Shown here piece by piece: positions 15,687-28,218 of a stretch of DNA of 64,000 bases. The stretch lies in assembly GCA_035235625.1 (NCBI GenBank), contig CP141150.1, positions 2,294,001-2,358,000 on the forward strand, given 5' to 3'. The notes beneath the pieces are model-generated. The model was not told where the DNA came from. It was given only the letters and a program-made list of their open reading frames with translations, and searched no databases. Origin of the DNA: Saururus chinensis (Eukaryota; Streptophyta; Magnoliopsida; Piperales; Saururaceae). Both the position numbers and the translations under genes were made by a program. How positions within the stretch are numbered: the first letter of the stretch is position 1; every line of letters begins with the position of its first letter.

Positions 15687-16854
15687 TATTAGGGGATATG
15701 TTCCGTACTGACCTAGAGCCCAATGTAAAGAATTTATGTAATTAGATAGATAGGGGATATACCGGTATATATTATTATAAACAATATATCATTATTTCAA
15801 GCCAAGGTAGTTAGAGAACTAGTTCTCCATTAGATTCTTGTTCAATCAGCAAGATTTATGTGGAAATAGTGACCCAAAATTTTTATTATCCTAGAACAAT
15901 TATACTCTCTTTATTAAATTAATAATTTTATTTAGCAAAAAGTTTATTCTATATTAATAGTTCTATTTTGTTAAATTTTGGTAGTTAGGTACTTAAAAAA
16001 GAGTGTCATAAATTTATTTTTCCTTTTCTTAGATATAGGTTTCACTATTAAAAAAAATTACTATTTTTTAAAATATAAGTATTAATATAAGAGGGAGGGA
16101 GTGTGTGCATTCGCTTTTACATGATTGCATCAAGGTGGCCTACCTCAAGAGACCTAAGCTTTTGCATCTTCAAAAGTTTATCCTGAATACTTTTTTAACT
16201 TTAAGAGTTACTAATTATAATTAGAAAAAAGTTAATATGTATTGTGCCCATGGCACTCATGCGTTGAAGGATGAAGATTCGATAGCACGCATTGAATCAC
16301 AGGGCAGACAAACCTATATGCCATCAACTACATGATTGAAATTGTGTGGCCCTTATGTGCCTATCAAACGTGATCTGAGCGCATACTAACGAATCTCATT
16401 ATAAAATTTATAAATTTACAACTCGGCGTAATTTTATCCACATGAGCCAATACTTTTCTTATTTGACCTACCCGGAGACGGTGAGGGCCAAGCATCCAAT
16501 CTGTAGTATCTAACAAAGCAAAAGTTTGAAAGTATCACTTCAACGGATCACCAAGTGTGTTCATAAAAATAAATTGTAAGAAAAGAACCCAATCATGCTA
16601 TTAGAATCACATTTGCATTTGGCATAATGAAAAAACCAAGCGCCAAAACCTGTGAAAATAATATGATAACCAATAAGTTAATCACATGGGATTTTTTTTA
16701 AACAATGGAGCACTAGAGACGCATTTTATGTACTACTAGAATGCTTATTTTATTTTATTTTATTTTTTCATTTGGACTTCTTAATGTTTTGCATTATTAT
16801 TAAGCAAGAAGGAACCTTCACCGTGCGCTTCATATTTACAAGTACTTTTATGTC
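15687..16854. repeat. tandem duplication, second copy (left part, interrupted by MULE A)
   Basis: Homologous to 12731-15500 but shortened. The junction at about 16290 joins sequences that in copy one are separated by 855 bp bounded by the four bases ACGC (14067-14070 and 14922-14925), a typical end-joining deletion footprint. The copy stops at 16854, where MULE A begins, and resumes near 34597. Confidence 0.85.
15905..16101. mobile_element. Stowaway-like MITE in the second duplication copy
   Basis: Left end CTCTCTTTATTAAATTAATA and right end AATATAAGAGGGAGGGAG form imperfect inverted repeats of about 25 bp flanked by TA/TG. Its right end is better kept than that of the partner at 13671. Confidence 0.65.
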
Positions 16855-17499
16855 AAAGTTTTTTCCATATTGCCTGGCCAAAAAATATAATATTTTATAT
16901 TCCCTGATTTTCTCAAAAAAATGTCATCAAACCCGGACTTACACGATATATGGGAATTTTTTGACAAAAATACCTTTGGTTAGGGTTTTATATCGTGTAA
17001 AACCCTCACACGGTCGCATTCATAGGAAAACGACTTCACGGACTGGTGATTCCTCAGTGAGATGCCATTGTTCTGATTTTCGACCCATATCACCATCGAT
17101 TTCCATTTTTGGAGCAATAAAAAGTGTTCACCCAACTTGGGTTCGGTTTCCAACCCATCCGATCGGTGATTTCAAAAAACTCCACTCTATTTTCCGAATG
17201 GTCAGGTTTTTCTTGTTTCTGAAAGGAGATTTCAAAAAAATTCTGGTGTTAGTTCTATTTTTCTTGTTTTTGAAGGGTGATTTTGAAAATTTTTGCCCCA
17301 AAGAAAGTTTCGGCCGTGAAGCAAAGTTCCGTCAGACAGTATACTTATGAGATCTAGGTAAAACAGTGAACTTTGGAGAAAATTACCGACCGATTGAGGG
17401 GTTAATCCGGCTTGGATCAATTTTGTGGTGAGGCATTTCTCAAAATCTACATTGTATATTCGTATGCACGATTTTTGGTATTTCATGTTATAGAACACA

Positions 17500-17820
17500 C
17501 GAAGTAGGTCTTCGCAGTAGCTTATCATGTTTTGAAGTATGCAACAAGTAATATATCATGTATTCGATAATACAATAATCATTATAGATGTCATCCTATC
17601 GTGTATGCATAACATACATAATGCATCACTAATAACGCGACAAGTGAAACATGACATTCAAGTGTTGTGCTATCATGTCTGAGAATGTATTATCGTGTAT
17701 CTGATAACACTATATCAACTTAGCGTATATAAGCAAGTTAGTTACAAAATGTGAATCAACGTGACTATTGATTATGGTCACAACCTATTGTTGACACACA
17801 CACACATAAATATAATTTTG
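17500..17820. repeat. palindromic-motif array, 5' leader of the accessory gene (MULE A)
   Basis: Imperfect units such as ATCATGTATTCGATAATACA and ATCGTGTATCTGATAACACT follow one another up to the first accessory exon. Confidence 0.6.
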
Positions 17821-18093
17821 CAGACTCAAATATAGAAGAATACAGCAAATGACGGAATCAGTGAAGGCATCAAAAGAGAAGAAGTAGAGAATCTACGGGA
17901 TGAGACCGGGTCTGAGAATGAACAGTTTCCCCACTGGACTTCGACCTTCAAAAGACCTTGTTGATTCATGGCTAGGATGAAAGGCAATCTTGGTGGGGAC
18001 TGGGTTCTACCCAGTATATGATTGCGAGCCAATCATTATCTTCCGGCCACTCCTGGATGTTCTAATTGGTAAGTGGTGGGATGACTCACAAGA

Positions 18094-18098
18094 GGTGT
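18094..18098. other. target-site duplication GGTGT, left
   Basis: GGTGT directly before the 5' LTR. The same five bases follow the 3' LTR at 25591-25595. MULE D has the uninterrupted form of this site (CACAAGAGGTGTTCAACG on its minus strand, near 52090). Confidence 0.9.
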
Positions 18099-19518
18099 TG
18101 ATAAATATGAAATCTATATATATTTTATATGCCTTTTTACCTTATTTGCTAATATAGATTAGGTTAATTTAGAGTTAGTTATGGTTTATTTAGATTAAGA
18201 TAGATATTAGTATTTTAGTTTAATTATTAATGATTTTGTAGTTATTAGTTGTTTAGACATGTATTTAAATCAAGATAGAATTTTAATTATATTCTACATG
18301 TCTAAAATATGGTATTTTATGTTTTGTAGGTAAAGTGTGCTTATCGAAGTACTTGGACGATGTTTGAAATGATTAAAAATAGTCTTCACATGCTTTAAAG
18401 TGATTTGGACAACTTTTCGGAGTTATAAACAAGTTAAAAATTAATATAGACACGAAGGAAAGCTTAATGAACAGAATATGAACTGTCCAGAATTGCAGAA
18501 ACACTGTAGCCGATCAATCGGGGTCACTTACCGATCGATCGGGATAACGTGAATTCAGATGAAAATACAGTGTAGCCGATCGATCGGGAATGCAGGGCGA
18601 TCGATCTGCATAACGTGCAGTTTCCTTGTTTGACCCAAATTCCAATCATTTTCATATTGGACTTCTTCCTACGGAACTTATGCCTATAAAAAGACATATT
18701 TGGCTTAGAATTGGGGGATTCCAGTAGATTTTAGGAAGAGAAAAAGGAAGAAGAAGATGGAAGAGAACTCAAAGCTTTCAATGGAGATTCAAGTGTTTTC
18801 TTCTACAATGGAAGGCTAGACTTTTCTTTTACTTAAGAGTTGATGAAGCTATAGATAAGTTTCAGTTTCTTTTCTTTTTAATTTAGATCTCAGTTGTGAA
18901 TGATGACAATTGTATGATATGGATTTCCTTTTTAATGGAAGAGCTTTTCATGTTTATTCAAGTCTATGTTGATTTATTGTCTTGTAGATGATAGATTGAT
19001 GTGGTTTTGATATTTGCATCGATTCTAATTTCTGTGATTTAGATGAGATGGTCATACAATAGTTTTAATGTTCAGATAATTAATGACTTGGATGAGTTAT
19101 ACTAAGATTAGACGGGTCATGCCTATAGCTAGTTTAGTGTAGATGATTCGTGCTATTGCCGAAGATAGTTCATGCCATGGAAGTTAATTAATGATTCTTT
19201 TTGAAGTAATTCTATCTTGTAGCTGAGAATACTTGTTCATGTTCACACTAAATTTAGATTAAAAGTTAAGGAATTGTTATGGTTTTATAGTGGATTCAAT
19301 TTCCTAAGTAATTTCCATCAAATTAATCTCTTATTTTAAACTAGTTGATTCCTTTCTTTTGCTTAATTTAAGTTTAAGTTGTTTTTAGTTTTTAAATCAG
19401 CAAATTCCTCTTTAGATTTAGTAATAACTCATCCGTCCCTGAGGTTTGACAACCCTTAAATACTTATCCTAGTACAATTACCTTGTACACTTGCAAAGGG
19501 TTTAATTATAAACGATCA
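18099..19518 (+). repeat. 5' LTR of the Athila-type element
   Basis: Begins TGATAAATATGAAATCTATA and ends TAAACGATCA. It contains four copies of a CGATCGATCGG-like palindrome between about 18512 and 18610, about 80-170 bp upstream of the TATA box. Confidence 0.95.
18685..18692 (+). promoter_or_regulatory. TATA box in the 5' LTR
   Basis: TATAAAAA in the context CCTATAAAAAGACAT. It is the best core-promoter candidate in the LTR, placing the RNA start around 18715. The same box is at 24757-24764 in the 3' LTR. Confidence 0.6.
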
Positions 19519-19524
19519 AGTTTT

Positions 19525-19542
19525 TGGCACCGTTGCCAGGGA
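19525..19542 (+). other. primer-binding site for tRNA-Asp
   Basis: TGGCACCGTTGCCAGGGA, six bases after the 5' LTR, is complementary to the 3' end of plant tRNA-Asp except for two G-to-A type differences, which look like methyl-cytosine decay. Use of tRNA-Asp is typical of the Athila lineage. Confidence 0.85.
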
Positions 19543-19838
19543 CGGTATTGATTTGTTACTAAATTAGTATTAGAATAATTCTATCTAATTTAGATTCAAT
19601 TTACTTTAGTTTTTAGGTTAATTTTTAGTTTCTTACCTTTTGTTAATTTGATTTTGTAGGCTGAGTTGAAGATCGTGCTCTCTACACTTGTGGCCACAAG
19701 TGGACATCGACAAGCATAGTGCTTCTCTTCGGTTTGCAAGTTTTTTTTTCTCTCTTAATTTTTAGTTTTTTTTCTTAGTTAGTTTTTACTTATTCTTCCC
19801 CTTTTTACACTTAAAATTGTGTGGTGTGTTTGTGGTGT

Positions 19839-22397
19839 ATGCGTGGTCGTCGCTCCTTACTCCCCCGATTAGTACCATTTGACCCTGAGCCTGAGCGGAC
19901 ATCTAGGAGTGCTGAGTTGCCCTCGACCTACATCCCTACACCCCCAAACTCACCTACCAATTCCTCCTCCCACACTACTTCTTCTCCCATCATGGCTGAA
20001 CATCAGTTAGTAGATGCACCACTTAAAGCTCTAAGGGAGTATTACACTCCCAATGAGTACACCTCTCCTTCATGTATTAGGTTGCCAGCGGTTGCTGCCC
20101 AAAATTATGAGATTAAGCCCAATGTCATTTAAATGCTTCCATCCTTTTATGGGCTTAATAATGAAAACCCGTATAGGCACCTAGATGACTTCTTAGAACT
20201 ATGCACAACTTTTAAGCTCTCAAATTTAACCGATGAGGCTGTTAAACTTCGCCTTTTCCCTTTCACATTGAAAGATAAGGCTAAGGAATGGCTTCACTCA
20301 TTAGAGCCAAACACTATCACAACATGGGCCCAAATGCAACAAGAGTTCCTTAAAAAGTACTTCCCCATAGGTAAGACCAACCAAATGAGAAAGGCCATAA
20401 CCACTTTTGCCCAACTTCCCACTGAACAGTTCCATGAGAGTTGGGATAGACTTAAGGACCTTCTTAGGAGGTGTCCTCATCATGCTGTCCCTAAGTGGCA
20501 ATTAGTGCAACGTTTTTATGAGGGTCTTACTGAACAAAACCGTCATCTTGTTGATGCAAGTTGTGGGGGTACCTTTTTGCTAAAAAATGAAAATGAGGCA
20601 TGGAAACTTTTTGAGGACTTGAGTGAAAATTCTCTTCAACATGCTGCGTTGAATAGAAATGAGAGTGAATTATCTACCTTAAACAATGCCCCCTCTAGGG
20701 GTGACTTGTATGAAGTCAAAAACCCATTAGACCTCTCTTCCAAAGTTGATACTTTGAGTAGGAAGCTGGACCTCCTTATTACTTCAACCCATCAGCCCAC
20801 TCCCTTCACTCAAGATGCATGCACAATATGCCTTAGCCCAGCCCATACTATCATTGAGTGCCCCTCTGCCTCTCAATTTCCTGAACTTGTCCAAGACCAT
20901 GTGAATGCTACCCAATCCTTCCCTAGGGCTGAGAACAATCCATTTTCAAACACATATAACCCTGGGTGGAGGAATCATCCTAACTTTTCTTGGCGGACAC
21001 AAAACGAAGGGGTTATGGGTAACCAACCCCCTAGGCCCCCATTCCAAGTCCCACCAGCCCATATCCACCAACCTCAAGTGCAACCTCCATATGTCCAACC
21101 CAATAGGAGTCCAAGTTTTGAAGAAAAGGTCTTGAGTGCCTTGCAAGGCCTTCAATCTCAATCCCAACTCCTCCACTCTCACACACAATCCATAGCAAAG
21201 TTAGAAGCCCAAATTGGACAACTAGCTAATGTTATTAACAAGAGAGAGATGGGGATGTTGCCAAGTCAACCCTTACCAAACCCTAAAGGTCAATTTCAGG
21301 TAGAGGGAGCTCCTCCCTCTAATGAACAAGTTAATTCCATAATGACCCTCAGGGGTGGGAGGATTGTTGACAAGAGTGTTGGGGGGACACCATTGACAGA
21401 TGATAAGAGTGAGGAGTTAGAGAGGGCAGCCCCTAATGAACCTCAAGTAGAAGTTAGTACGCCACATGAGAAGGAGTTTGTATCTCCTTCCCCTTCCTCA
21501 GAGCCACAGTCTAAGACCACTTCTGAGGGATCTTATATCCCTAGGGCACCTTTTCCTCAGTGTCTTGACATGGCCCCACCATTTAGGAAAAACACAGCTA
21601 AGATGGATGATATTCTTGAGACTTTTAAACAAGTCAAAATTAATCTCCCCCTCTTAGATGCCATTAAGCAAGTCCCTGCTTATGCTAAGTTCCTTAAAGA
21701 CCTATGCACTCAAAAGCGTAAATCTAAGACCCATGTGTCTAAGAAGTTCTTTCTCACCGAACAAGTTAGCTCTCTTTTGAAGTTTGACACCCCACCTAAG
21801 TATAAGGACCCTGGAGTACCCACTATTTCTTGTGTCATAGGTGATCACTCCATCCATAGAGCCCTCCTTGACCTTGGTGCGAGTGTCAATCTACTCCCTT
21901 ACTCGGTGTATGAGAAACTAGGGTTAGGTGAATTGCAGCCTACATCAGTTACCTTGCAGCTAGCCGACCGTTCTGTGCGTAAGCCTCGAGGAGTCATTGA
22001 GGATGTCTTAGTGAAGGTTGACCGGTTCTTTTTCCCTGTTGATTTTATTGTCTTAGATATGGAAACCGGTGCCAACCCCACATATCAGATTCCTATCATT
22101 CTAGGTCGTCCTTTTCTAGCCACAGCTAATGCATGCATAAATTGTAGGACGGGGGTAATGGAGATGACTTTTGGGAACATGAAAGTGCACCTAAATATTT
22201 TTGATGTGTCTAACCATTTGCCTGCAACTTCTAATGCTGAATGTTTTATGGTAGACAATTTTAGATTTGATGCTTATGATAGAAGTCCATCTTTTGTAGC
22301 ATTAGCACATAATCATGTTATGTCTTCTAATTTTTCTGCATCATCTTTTTGGAGACTTAAGAAAAGAGCCAATGCTAATATCTACCAGCCGCCCTGA
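19839..22397 (+). pseudogene. gag-protease ORF of the Athila-type element, with one in-frame stop
   Basis: The first ATG is at 19839. The frame is closed once by TAA at 20130-20132 and then stays open from the ATG at 20133 to the stop at 22395-22397 (754 residues). Numbering from 20133, a retrotransposon gag domain occupies about residues 10-150 (YGLNNENPYRHLDDF, KEWLHSL, FLKKYFP, ESWDRLKDLLRRCP). A CCHC-like segment CTICLSPAHTIIECP follows at about 230, and a proline/glutamine-rich linker and a coiled-coil-like stretch lie at 290-420. A retropepsin-type aspartic protease has its active-site motif DLGAS at residue 580 (LLDLGASVNLLPYSVY) and IILGRPFL near 660. Pol domains are missing. The downstream part may still be made from the internal ATG, but without the N-terminal ~100 residues. 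Confidence 0.9.
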
Positions 22398-24158
22398 TAT
22401 ATTTGAGAATGCTGGCAATGTCTGGTTAAAGACAATAAACTTAGCGCTTCTTGGGAGGCAACCCATGTTTTTGATATTTTTTCCTTCCTTTTGTTTATTT
22501 TCTTTGCTTCATTTAGGCTTTATTTACTTATTTTCTCAGTTTTTTTTCTCTTATTATAGTGTATCTTCTTTTATGAGATATAATACTTTAGGTTTGGGGG
22601 AATGCTCATCACTTATATTTATTTCTTTTCTCCAATCCTATGTACTTCACTTTCAGATTAGTGGATTAGTTATGCTTTCAGGTGATATCTTTCTCTCTTT
22701 TACTTATTCTTGTCATTGTAGTATATATTTTCTTTAACATTGAGGACAATGTTCAGTTTAGGTTTGAGGGTGTAGAAAAATAATTTTTCTTTATTATTTT
22801 TCTTTTAGATGTTTTAGAGTATTTTTTTTATTATTTGTTTTGTTTTCTTTTCTTTTAAGTGGGTTTTATCGCTTATTTTCTTTTAAAAGTATATGTTTGT
22901 TTTTAAAGAGATCAATTTCATGAAGAAAGTTCAAGTAATTAATTAAGTGATGAAAATGATTAAGTGAGTAATTTCTATTTTATTTTCATTATCTTGGATA
23001 ATTGTGCTTATATTTTTAAATCACATTTCACACACTTGAAACTTGTAGGAATATAATTTTATGATTTATTACTTGTAGTCTTAGTGGGATATCTTTAACT
23101 AAGCATATATTTTTGAAAACTTGGCAATTGAGTAATTTTTAATATTTTATGATAGATTTTTATGCTTAGCTTTTATTTGAAAAAAAAATGGGATAAGTGT
23201 GTATAAAAAAAAAGATTGAATGAAAAAAAAATTGAATGAAAAAAAAAATGATGATGAAAAAAAAAATTAAAAAAAAAGAGGTTTGTTTCTCTTTTTACTG
23301 AGTAACCGAACCTTGTGCCTAGGCAAGTATAAGGGATCGCGTCAAAAGGTGAAAAGTTGAGATAAATTCTTTTATGACTTACTTGGTTCTGTAGCATTTA
23401 TTGTTCGAGTTATTAAGCCTGAGGGGTGTTTCAACACCTAGTGCCTTGAGCCAACTGGATTAGGGACACTGGCCTAATGCTTGTTACATGGACTATTTAG
23501 AAAACTTAATAGAACTAAGTATTGCACAAGTCATATTTTGATATATATTATGCTCTTATTCCCTAAATTTAATTGAAATTTGAAGGCTATTACATGAGGG
23601 TTTATTATGAGGTGTTAAAGATGAAAGATTGTCATTGTTATATTTTTGAGTTAGTGAACTTTAATGAGCTTGGTTAATGGGTCACATAAGATATGCTTGT
23701 TAATAAAGAATGAAATTGTATGACTACAAAGTTTCTACACTTTATATTTTTGAAATGTATATATGTAGTTGCACAATTATTTCTAAGATGGGGTTATAAA
23801 ATGGATTATTCCTTACTTGAAAGTGATCAGATCTTAATTGTTTACTTATTTCAAGTATTTGTGGTTGGTTCTTTTTAAAAATAGTTATGTGTTTTTAAGA
23901 GAAAATTGTTTTTCAAATTTTTGTTTTCTTGTTTGTTTATTTTATTTTTCTTAGGTTTTAATGTTTGTGGGTATCATTACTGCAAACTCTCACGAGACAC
24001 AACTCGTCCAACTAGGGACACCTAGGGGTTTAAAGGCTTGTTACATACGCTAAATGCAATCGTGATTCCCTACGAAAGTGGCTTTTATTTTTTTTATTTT
24101 TTTTAAATTAGTTGTTTTATTTTATTTTTGTTTTGCTCGAGGACTAGCAAAATATAGG
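22398..24158 (+). other. non-coding 3' internal region of the Athila-type element
   Basis: About 1.75 kb where an autonomous element would carry pol; no pol-like or env-like frame is present. It holds the GGGAGGCAACCCA motif, two extra polypurine-like tracts (GGTTTGGGGGAAT near 22592; GGTTTGAGGGTG near 22760, after ACATTGAGGACAATG) and an A-rich simple region at 23175-23280. Confidence 0.75.
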
Positions 24159-24170
24159 TTTGGGGGTATT
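24152..24170 (+). other. polypurine tract of the Athila-type element
   Basis: ATATAGGTTTGGGGGTATT immediately precedes the 3' LTR and would prime plus-strand DNA synthesis. Confidence 0.8.
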
Positions 24171-25590
24171 TGATAAATATGAAATCTATATCTATTTTAT
24201 ATGCCTTTTTACCTTATTTGCTAATATAGATTAGGTTAATTTAGAGTTAGTTATGGTTTATTTAGATTAAGATAGATATTAGTATTTTAGTTTAATTATT
24301 AATGATTTTGTAGTTATTAGTTGTTTAGACATGTATTTAAATCAAGATAGAATTTTAATTATATTCTACATGTCTAAAATATGGTATTTTATGTTTTGTA
24401 GGTAAAGTGCGCTTATCGAAGTACTTGGACGATGTTTGAAATGATTAAAAATAGTCTTCACATGCTTTAAAGTGATTTGGACAACTTTTCGGAGTTATAA
24501 ACAAGTTAGAAATTAATATGGACACGAAGGAAAGCTTAATGAACAGAATATGAACTGTCCAGAATTGCAGAAACACTGTAGCCGATCGATCGGGGTCACT
24601 TACCGATCGATCGGGATAACATGAATTCAGATAAAAATACAGTGTAGCCGATCGATCGGGAATGCAGGGCGATCGATCGGCATAACGTGCAGTTTCCTTG
24701 TTTGACCCAAATTCCAATCCTTTTCATATTGGACTTCTTCCTACGGAACTTATGCCTATAAAAAGACATATTTGGCTTAAAATTGGGGGATTCCAGTAGA
24801 TTTTAGGAAGAGAAAAAGGAAGAAGAAGATGGAAGAGAACTCAAAGCTTTCAATGGAGATTCAAGTGCTTTCTTCTACAATGGAAGGCTAGACTTTTCTT
24901 TTACTTAGGAGTTGATGAAGCTATAGATAAGTTTCAGTTTCTTTTCTTTTTAATTTAGATCTCAGTTGTGAATGATGACAATTGTATGATATGGATTTCC
25001 TTTTTAATGGAAGAGCTTTTCATGTTTATTCAAGTCTATGTTGATTTATTGTCTTGTAGATGATAGATTGATGTGGTTTTGATATTTGCATCGATTCTAA
25101 TTTCTGTGATTTAGATGAGATGGTCATACAATAGTTTTAATGTTTAGATAATTAACGACTTGGATGAGTTATACTAAGATTAGACGGGTCATGCCTATAG
25201 CTAGTTTAGTGTAGATGATTCGTGCTATTGTCGAAGATAGTTCATGCCATGGAAGTTAATTAATGATTCTTTTTGAAGTAATTCTATCTTGTAGCTGAGA
25301 ATACTTGTTCATGTTCACACTAGATTTAGATTAAAAGTTAAGGAATTGTTATGGTTTTATAGTGGATTCAATTTCCTAAGTAATTTCCATCAAATTAATC
25401 TCTTATTTTAAACTAGTTGATTCCTTTCTTTTGCTTAATTTAAGTTTAAGTTGTTTTTAGTTTTTAAATCAGCAAATTCTTCTTTAGATTTAGTAATAAC
25501 TCATCCGTCCCTAAGGTTCGACAACCCTTAAATACTTATCCTAGTACAATTACCTTGTACACTTGCAAAGGGTTTAATTATAAACGATCA
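24171..25590 (+). repeat. 3' LTR of the Athila-type element
   Basis: Same length as the 5' LTR and about 98.7% identical by eye. Its palindrome cluster is at about 24582-24682, with two units closer to the perfect CCGATCGATCGG form than in the 5' LTR. Confidence 0.95.
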
Positions 25591-25595
25591 GGTGT
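25591..25595. other. target-site duplication GGTGT, right
   Basis: Matches 18094-18098. The interrupted accessory-gene exon resumes directly after it. Confidence 0.9.
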
Positions 25596-26016
25596 TCATC
25601 ATTATGGGCAAAATACTACCCCTTACGGTGGATGAAGTGGCAATGATCATGGGTTTGAGTGGAAAAGAAACCCGTTCAAATTGGAAAGTGGCGAGGGGAA
25701 GGATGCCCAAGCCAATGGGCAATTCTTCAAGAAGCTCTTCCCAAGGAAGCGTCCAGAGAAGAATCTTATTGAAGATATGTTGAAAGAAATGCACATGGGG
25801 GTCCTAATGTTTTTCACACAGAGCAATAGATCCATATCCCCATCTCTGTGTGATTTCATAGATGACCTAACAGTTGTGGGGAGGTACAATTGGGCTGGGG
25901 TCATTCATGATATGTTGATTCGAGGCATATCATTAGCCCACCGAAACATTAGGAGCAGACAAGAGGAGCGCTCCGCCACTACCGGAATTCTCATTGGGGC
26001 CTCATTTGTGCTCTAG

Positions 26017-26339
26017 GTAAATCTTGTCTAATCAATAAAACGATGTCTTCAATTAGCGTAGTACTAATGACACGATAGTTTCATCACACTCATGTATATC
26101 GTCATCTCACTTACACGATATCATGTGTATCGTGAGTACAAAAGCACAATGTATAACATGCGAGTATGCATATCATGTTATCGGTAAGACGACTTAGTAC
26201 GAAATTGTGTATATTGCATTACACGATAATAGCATACTGTGTAAGTGATAACATGATGATACAATGAAGCGTGTTATCACAACACAACATACGTGACATT
26301 CGTACACTATTGACTAGTTTGTTTTGCTTTGTCCACTAG
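26017..26339. repeat. palindromic-motif array filling an accessory-gene intron (MULE A)
   Basis: Lies between the donor after GTGCTCTAG and the acceptor TCCACTAG. Contains CATGTTATCGGTAAGACGAC and GTGTAAGTGATAACATGATG. Confidence 0.65.
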
Positions 26340-27100
26340 GTATGATTTTGTTAGCATACCTTTATATGGGCTCCTAGCGGTCCTCTATGTAGCCAGAGGT
26401 GCAAGCGGTGGCCGGGGTTTACCCAATTATTGACTGACATGGAGAAGGCCGCAAAACTTGACCCGACCGATGAAAAGGCTAGGAAGAAGCTGCTAGCTCA
26501 TCACCGGATGATGAGGTGGTATGTGGAGGTTTTCATGCATTTGAAAATTATTCTCAGAATCACTACAATTGCCGAAGAGGCCTACTTGATTGATGGCGCA
26601 AGGGCAGCCTCGAAGGCGAAGAAGGCGGGCACACAAACAATGATTCATAGGACAATGAAACCCATCCACACTCATTGTGGCCAGACATTAGGGCATTTTC
26701 AGTCCGGCGAGGACATCATTGAATCCTTTGTCATGCGAGTAGATGTCATGACCAGGATTCGTGATGTTGTTTTGGAGAAGATAGTTCTGTACGGGGAGCA
26801 AGGATGGAGCACTGTCAGCATTTAAGTTGCGTGCTAGCGGGTGAAAAATGATTTGGAGGTGGCAACAAACCTTATAAAACAAATGCAACACCTATCGGAA
26901 CCGGAGACAGAGCATCTGCATGAACCCCCTCAACTGGAAGTCCCTCATGTAGCAACCCCTCCACCAAGAATTGAAGGAGAGCCGTCGGTTCGGGTCAAGT
27001 CTAGAGCTTCTAAATCGAGAGAAGTTGTTCACCATTTTGCTCTTAAAGAGCAAAGAATACTTGTCCCTTAGTCTAACGACGAGGATTTTACTTTGCATAA

Positions 27101-27350
27101 GTATAGTTGAAAAAACAAGAATTTTCCTCTATCGTGTTGGTATGGGGATAATCGTGTAATCGATCACACAAAAATGGAAATAGTTGTTAGTTAAAATAAT
27201 GATATGGTCGTGGTAATGTGATCGATAACACAACTGTACATATTTGCATATTTCGATCAATACAATAGGGTTACGAATCGTGTAATCCAACACATGATTG
27301 ATTTTTGTATCGTGTATGTACTAATATGATTGCTTACTTCTTATATGCAG
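27101..27350. repeat. palindromic-motif array, accessory-gene intron (MULE A)
   Basis: Ends at the acceptor TTATATGCAG. A clear unit is TCGTGTAATCCAACACATGA at 27279-27298. Confidence 0.65.
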
Positions 27351-28218
27351 AGAAAAGGGAGCTAAAAGCAGCCTCCCCAATAAAGAAGAAGAAGGGTTTG
27401 AAGGTTGACAGGACCATAATAACAAGATTCCTCAAGAAAATGAACAAAGAAGTTGTTAAATCCCGACCTGTCAAGGAACAAACCAGGAGGTCAAGGAACA
27501 ATCCCGAGAGGTTAAAGAACAATATTGGGAAGCAAATAATGAAGAGGAAAATAGAAATAAGTGTCAAAATAAAGAAGCAGTTCCTCCAAAGCAAATAAAG
27601 CTGACAATAAAGAAGCGAAAAGCTTGAGATGCTGCCCATATTGCACCCCTCCTACCTCTGGTGCCCCAGAAGTCAAGGTACATAGTTGTTGATCTACCTG
27701 CTCATGTAACTAAGGGTGAGGAGCAACCAAGAAGGTGGCAGCTTAGGGCTCGAAGAAGCCAAAGAATTTCAGTAGCTACATTGAAGAGAGGATAGCAAAG
27801 TTGGGACAAATGAAAAGTGTGGATGAGAAGGCAAATCCTCTGGCATCCGTCCTTGGCCCATATGTTATACCTCCACCACAGATAGTCTCCCACCCTAGAA
27901 GTGGTGGGCTCAAATGCTGCCAACAGTAGTACCACTATATTGGATACCTCTCTAGTTGATCAAGAACTACTAGAGAGTGTCTGCAAAGTGATAGACGTGG
28001 GAGAGAACACTGAGAAATAGAAGAGTGAAGAGGAGGTCGCTTTGGTGCCACATGACTATCTTGACATGAAGACGGTGTTCCACATGGAGATTCAGCGGGT
28101 TGAAGATCAGCAGACCCTCATGGATTTTCTAGCGCACCCATATAAGGACTGGCCCATGGTGACACTTCTCCACACTGACTACATCTCTCTCCTAAAGAAG
28201 GATTGCATAACAAATGAG

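Larger units (their letters stand above)
18099..25590 (+). mobile_element. non-autonomous Athila-type (Ty3/gypsy) LTR retrotransposon
   Basis: 7492 bp with two LTRs of exactly 1420 bp (18099-19518 and 24171-25590), TG...CA ends and a 5-bp target duplication. The primer site complements plant tRNA-Asp, and a G-rich polypurine tract precedes the 3' LTR. The internal motifs GCGCTTCTTGGGAGGCAACC (22444-22463) and GCTCGAGGACTAGCAAAA (near 24136) are ones I know from plant Athila-like elements. The only coding region is gag plus protease. Reverse transcriptase, RNase H and integrase are absent, so it must rely on an autonomous relative, like the plant TR-GAG class. I count about 19 differences between the LTRs (about 1.3%), so the insertion is recent. 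Confidence 0.93.

Noticed and set aside
18099..25590. A complete autonomous Athila retrotransposon
   Set aside because: No reverse transcriptase, RNase H, integrase or env-like frame follows the protease; the 1.75 kb after gag is non-coding.
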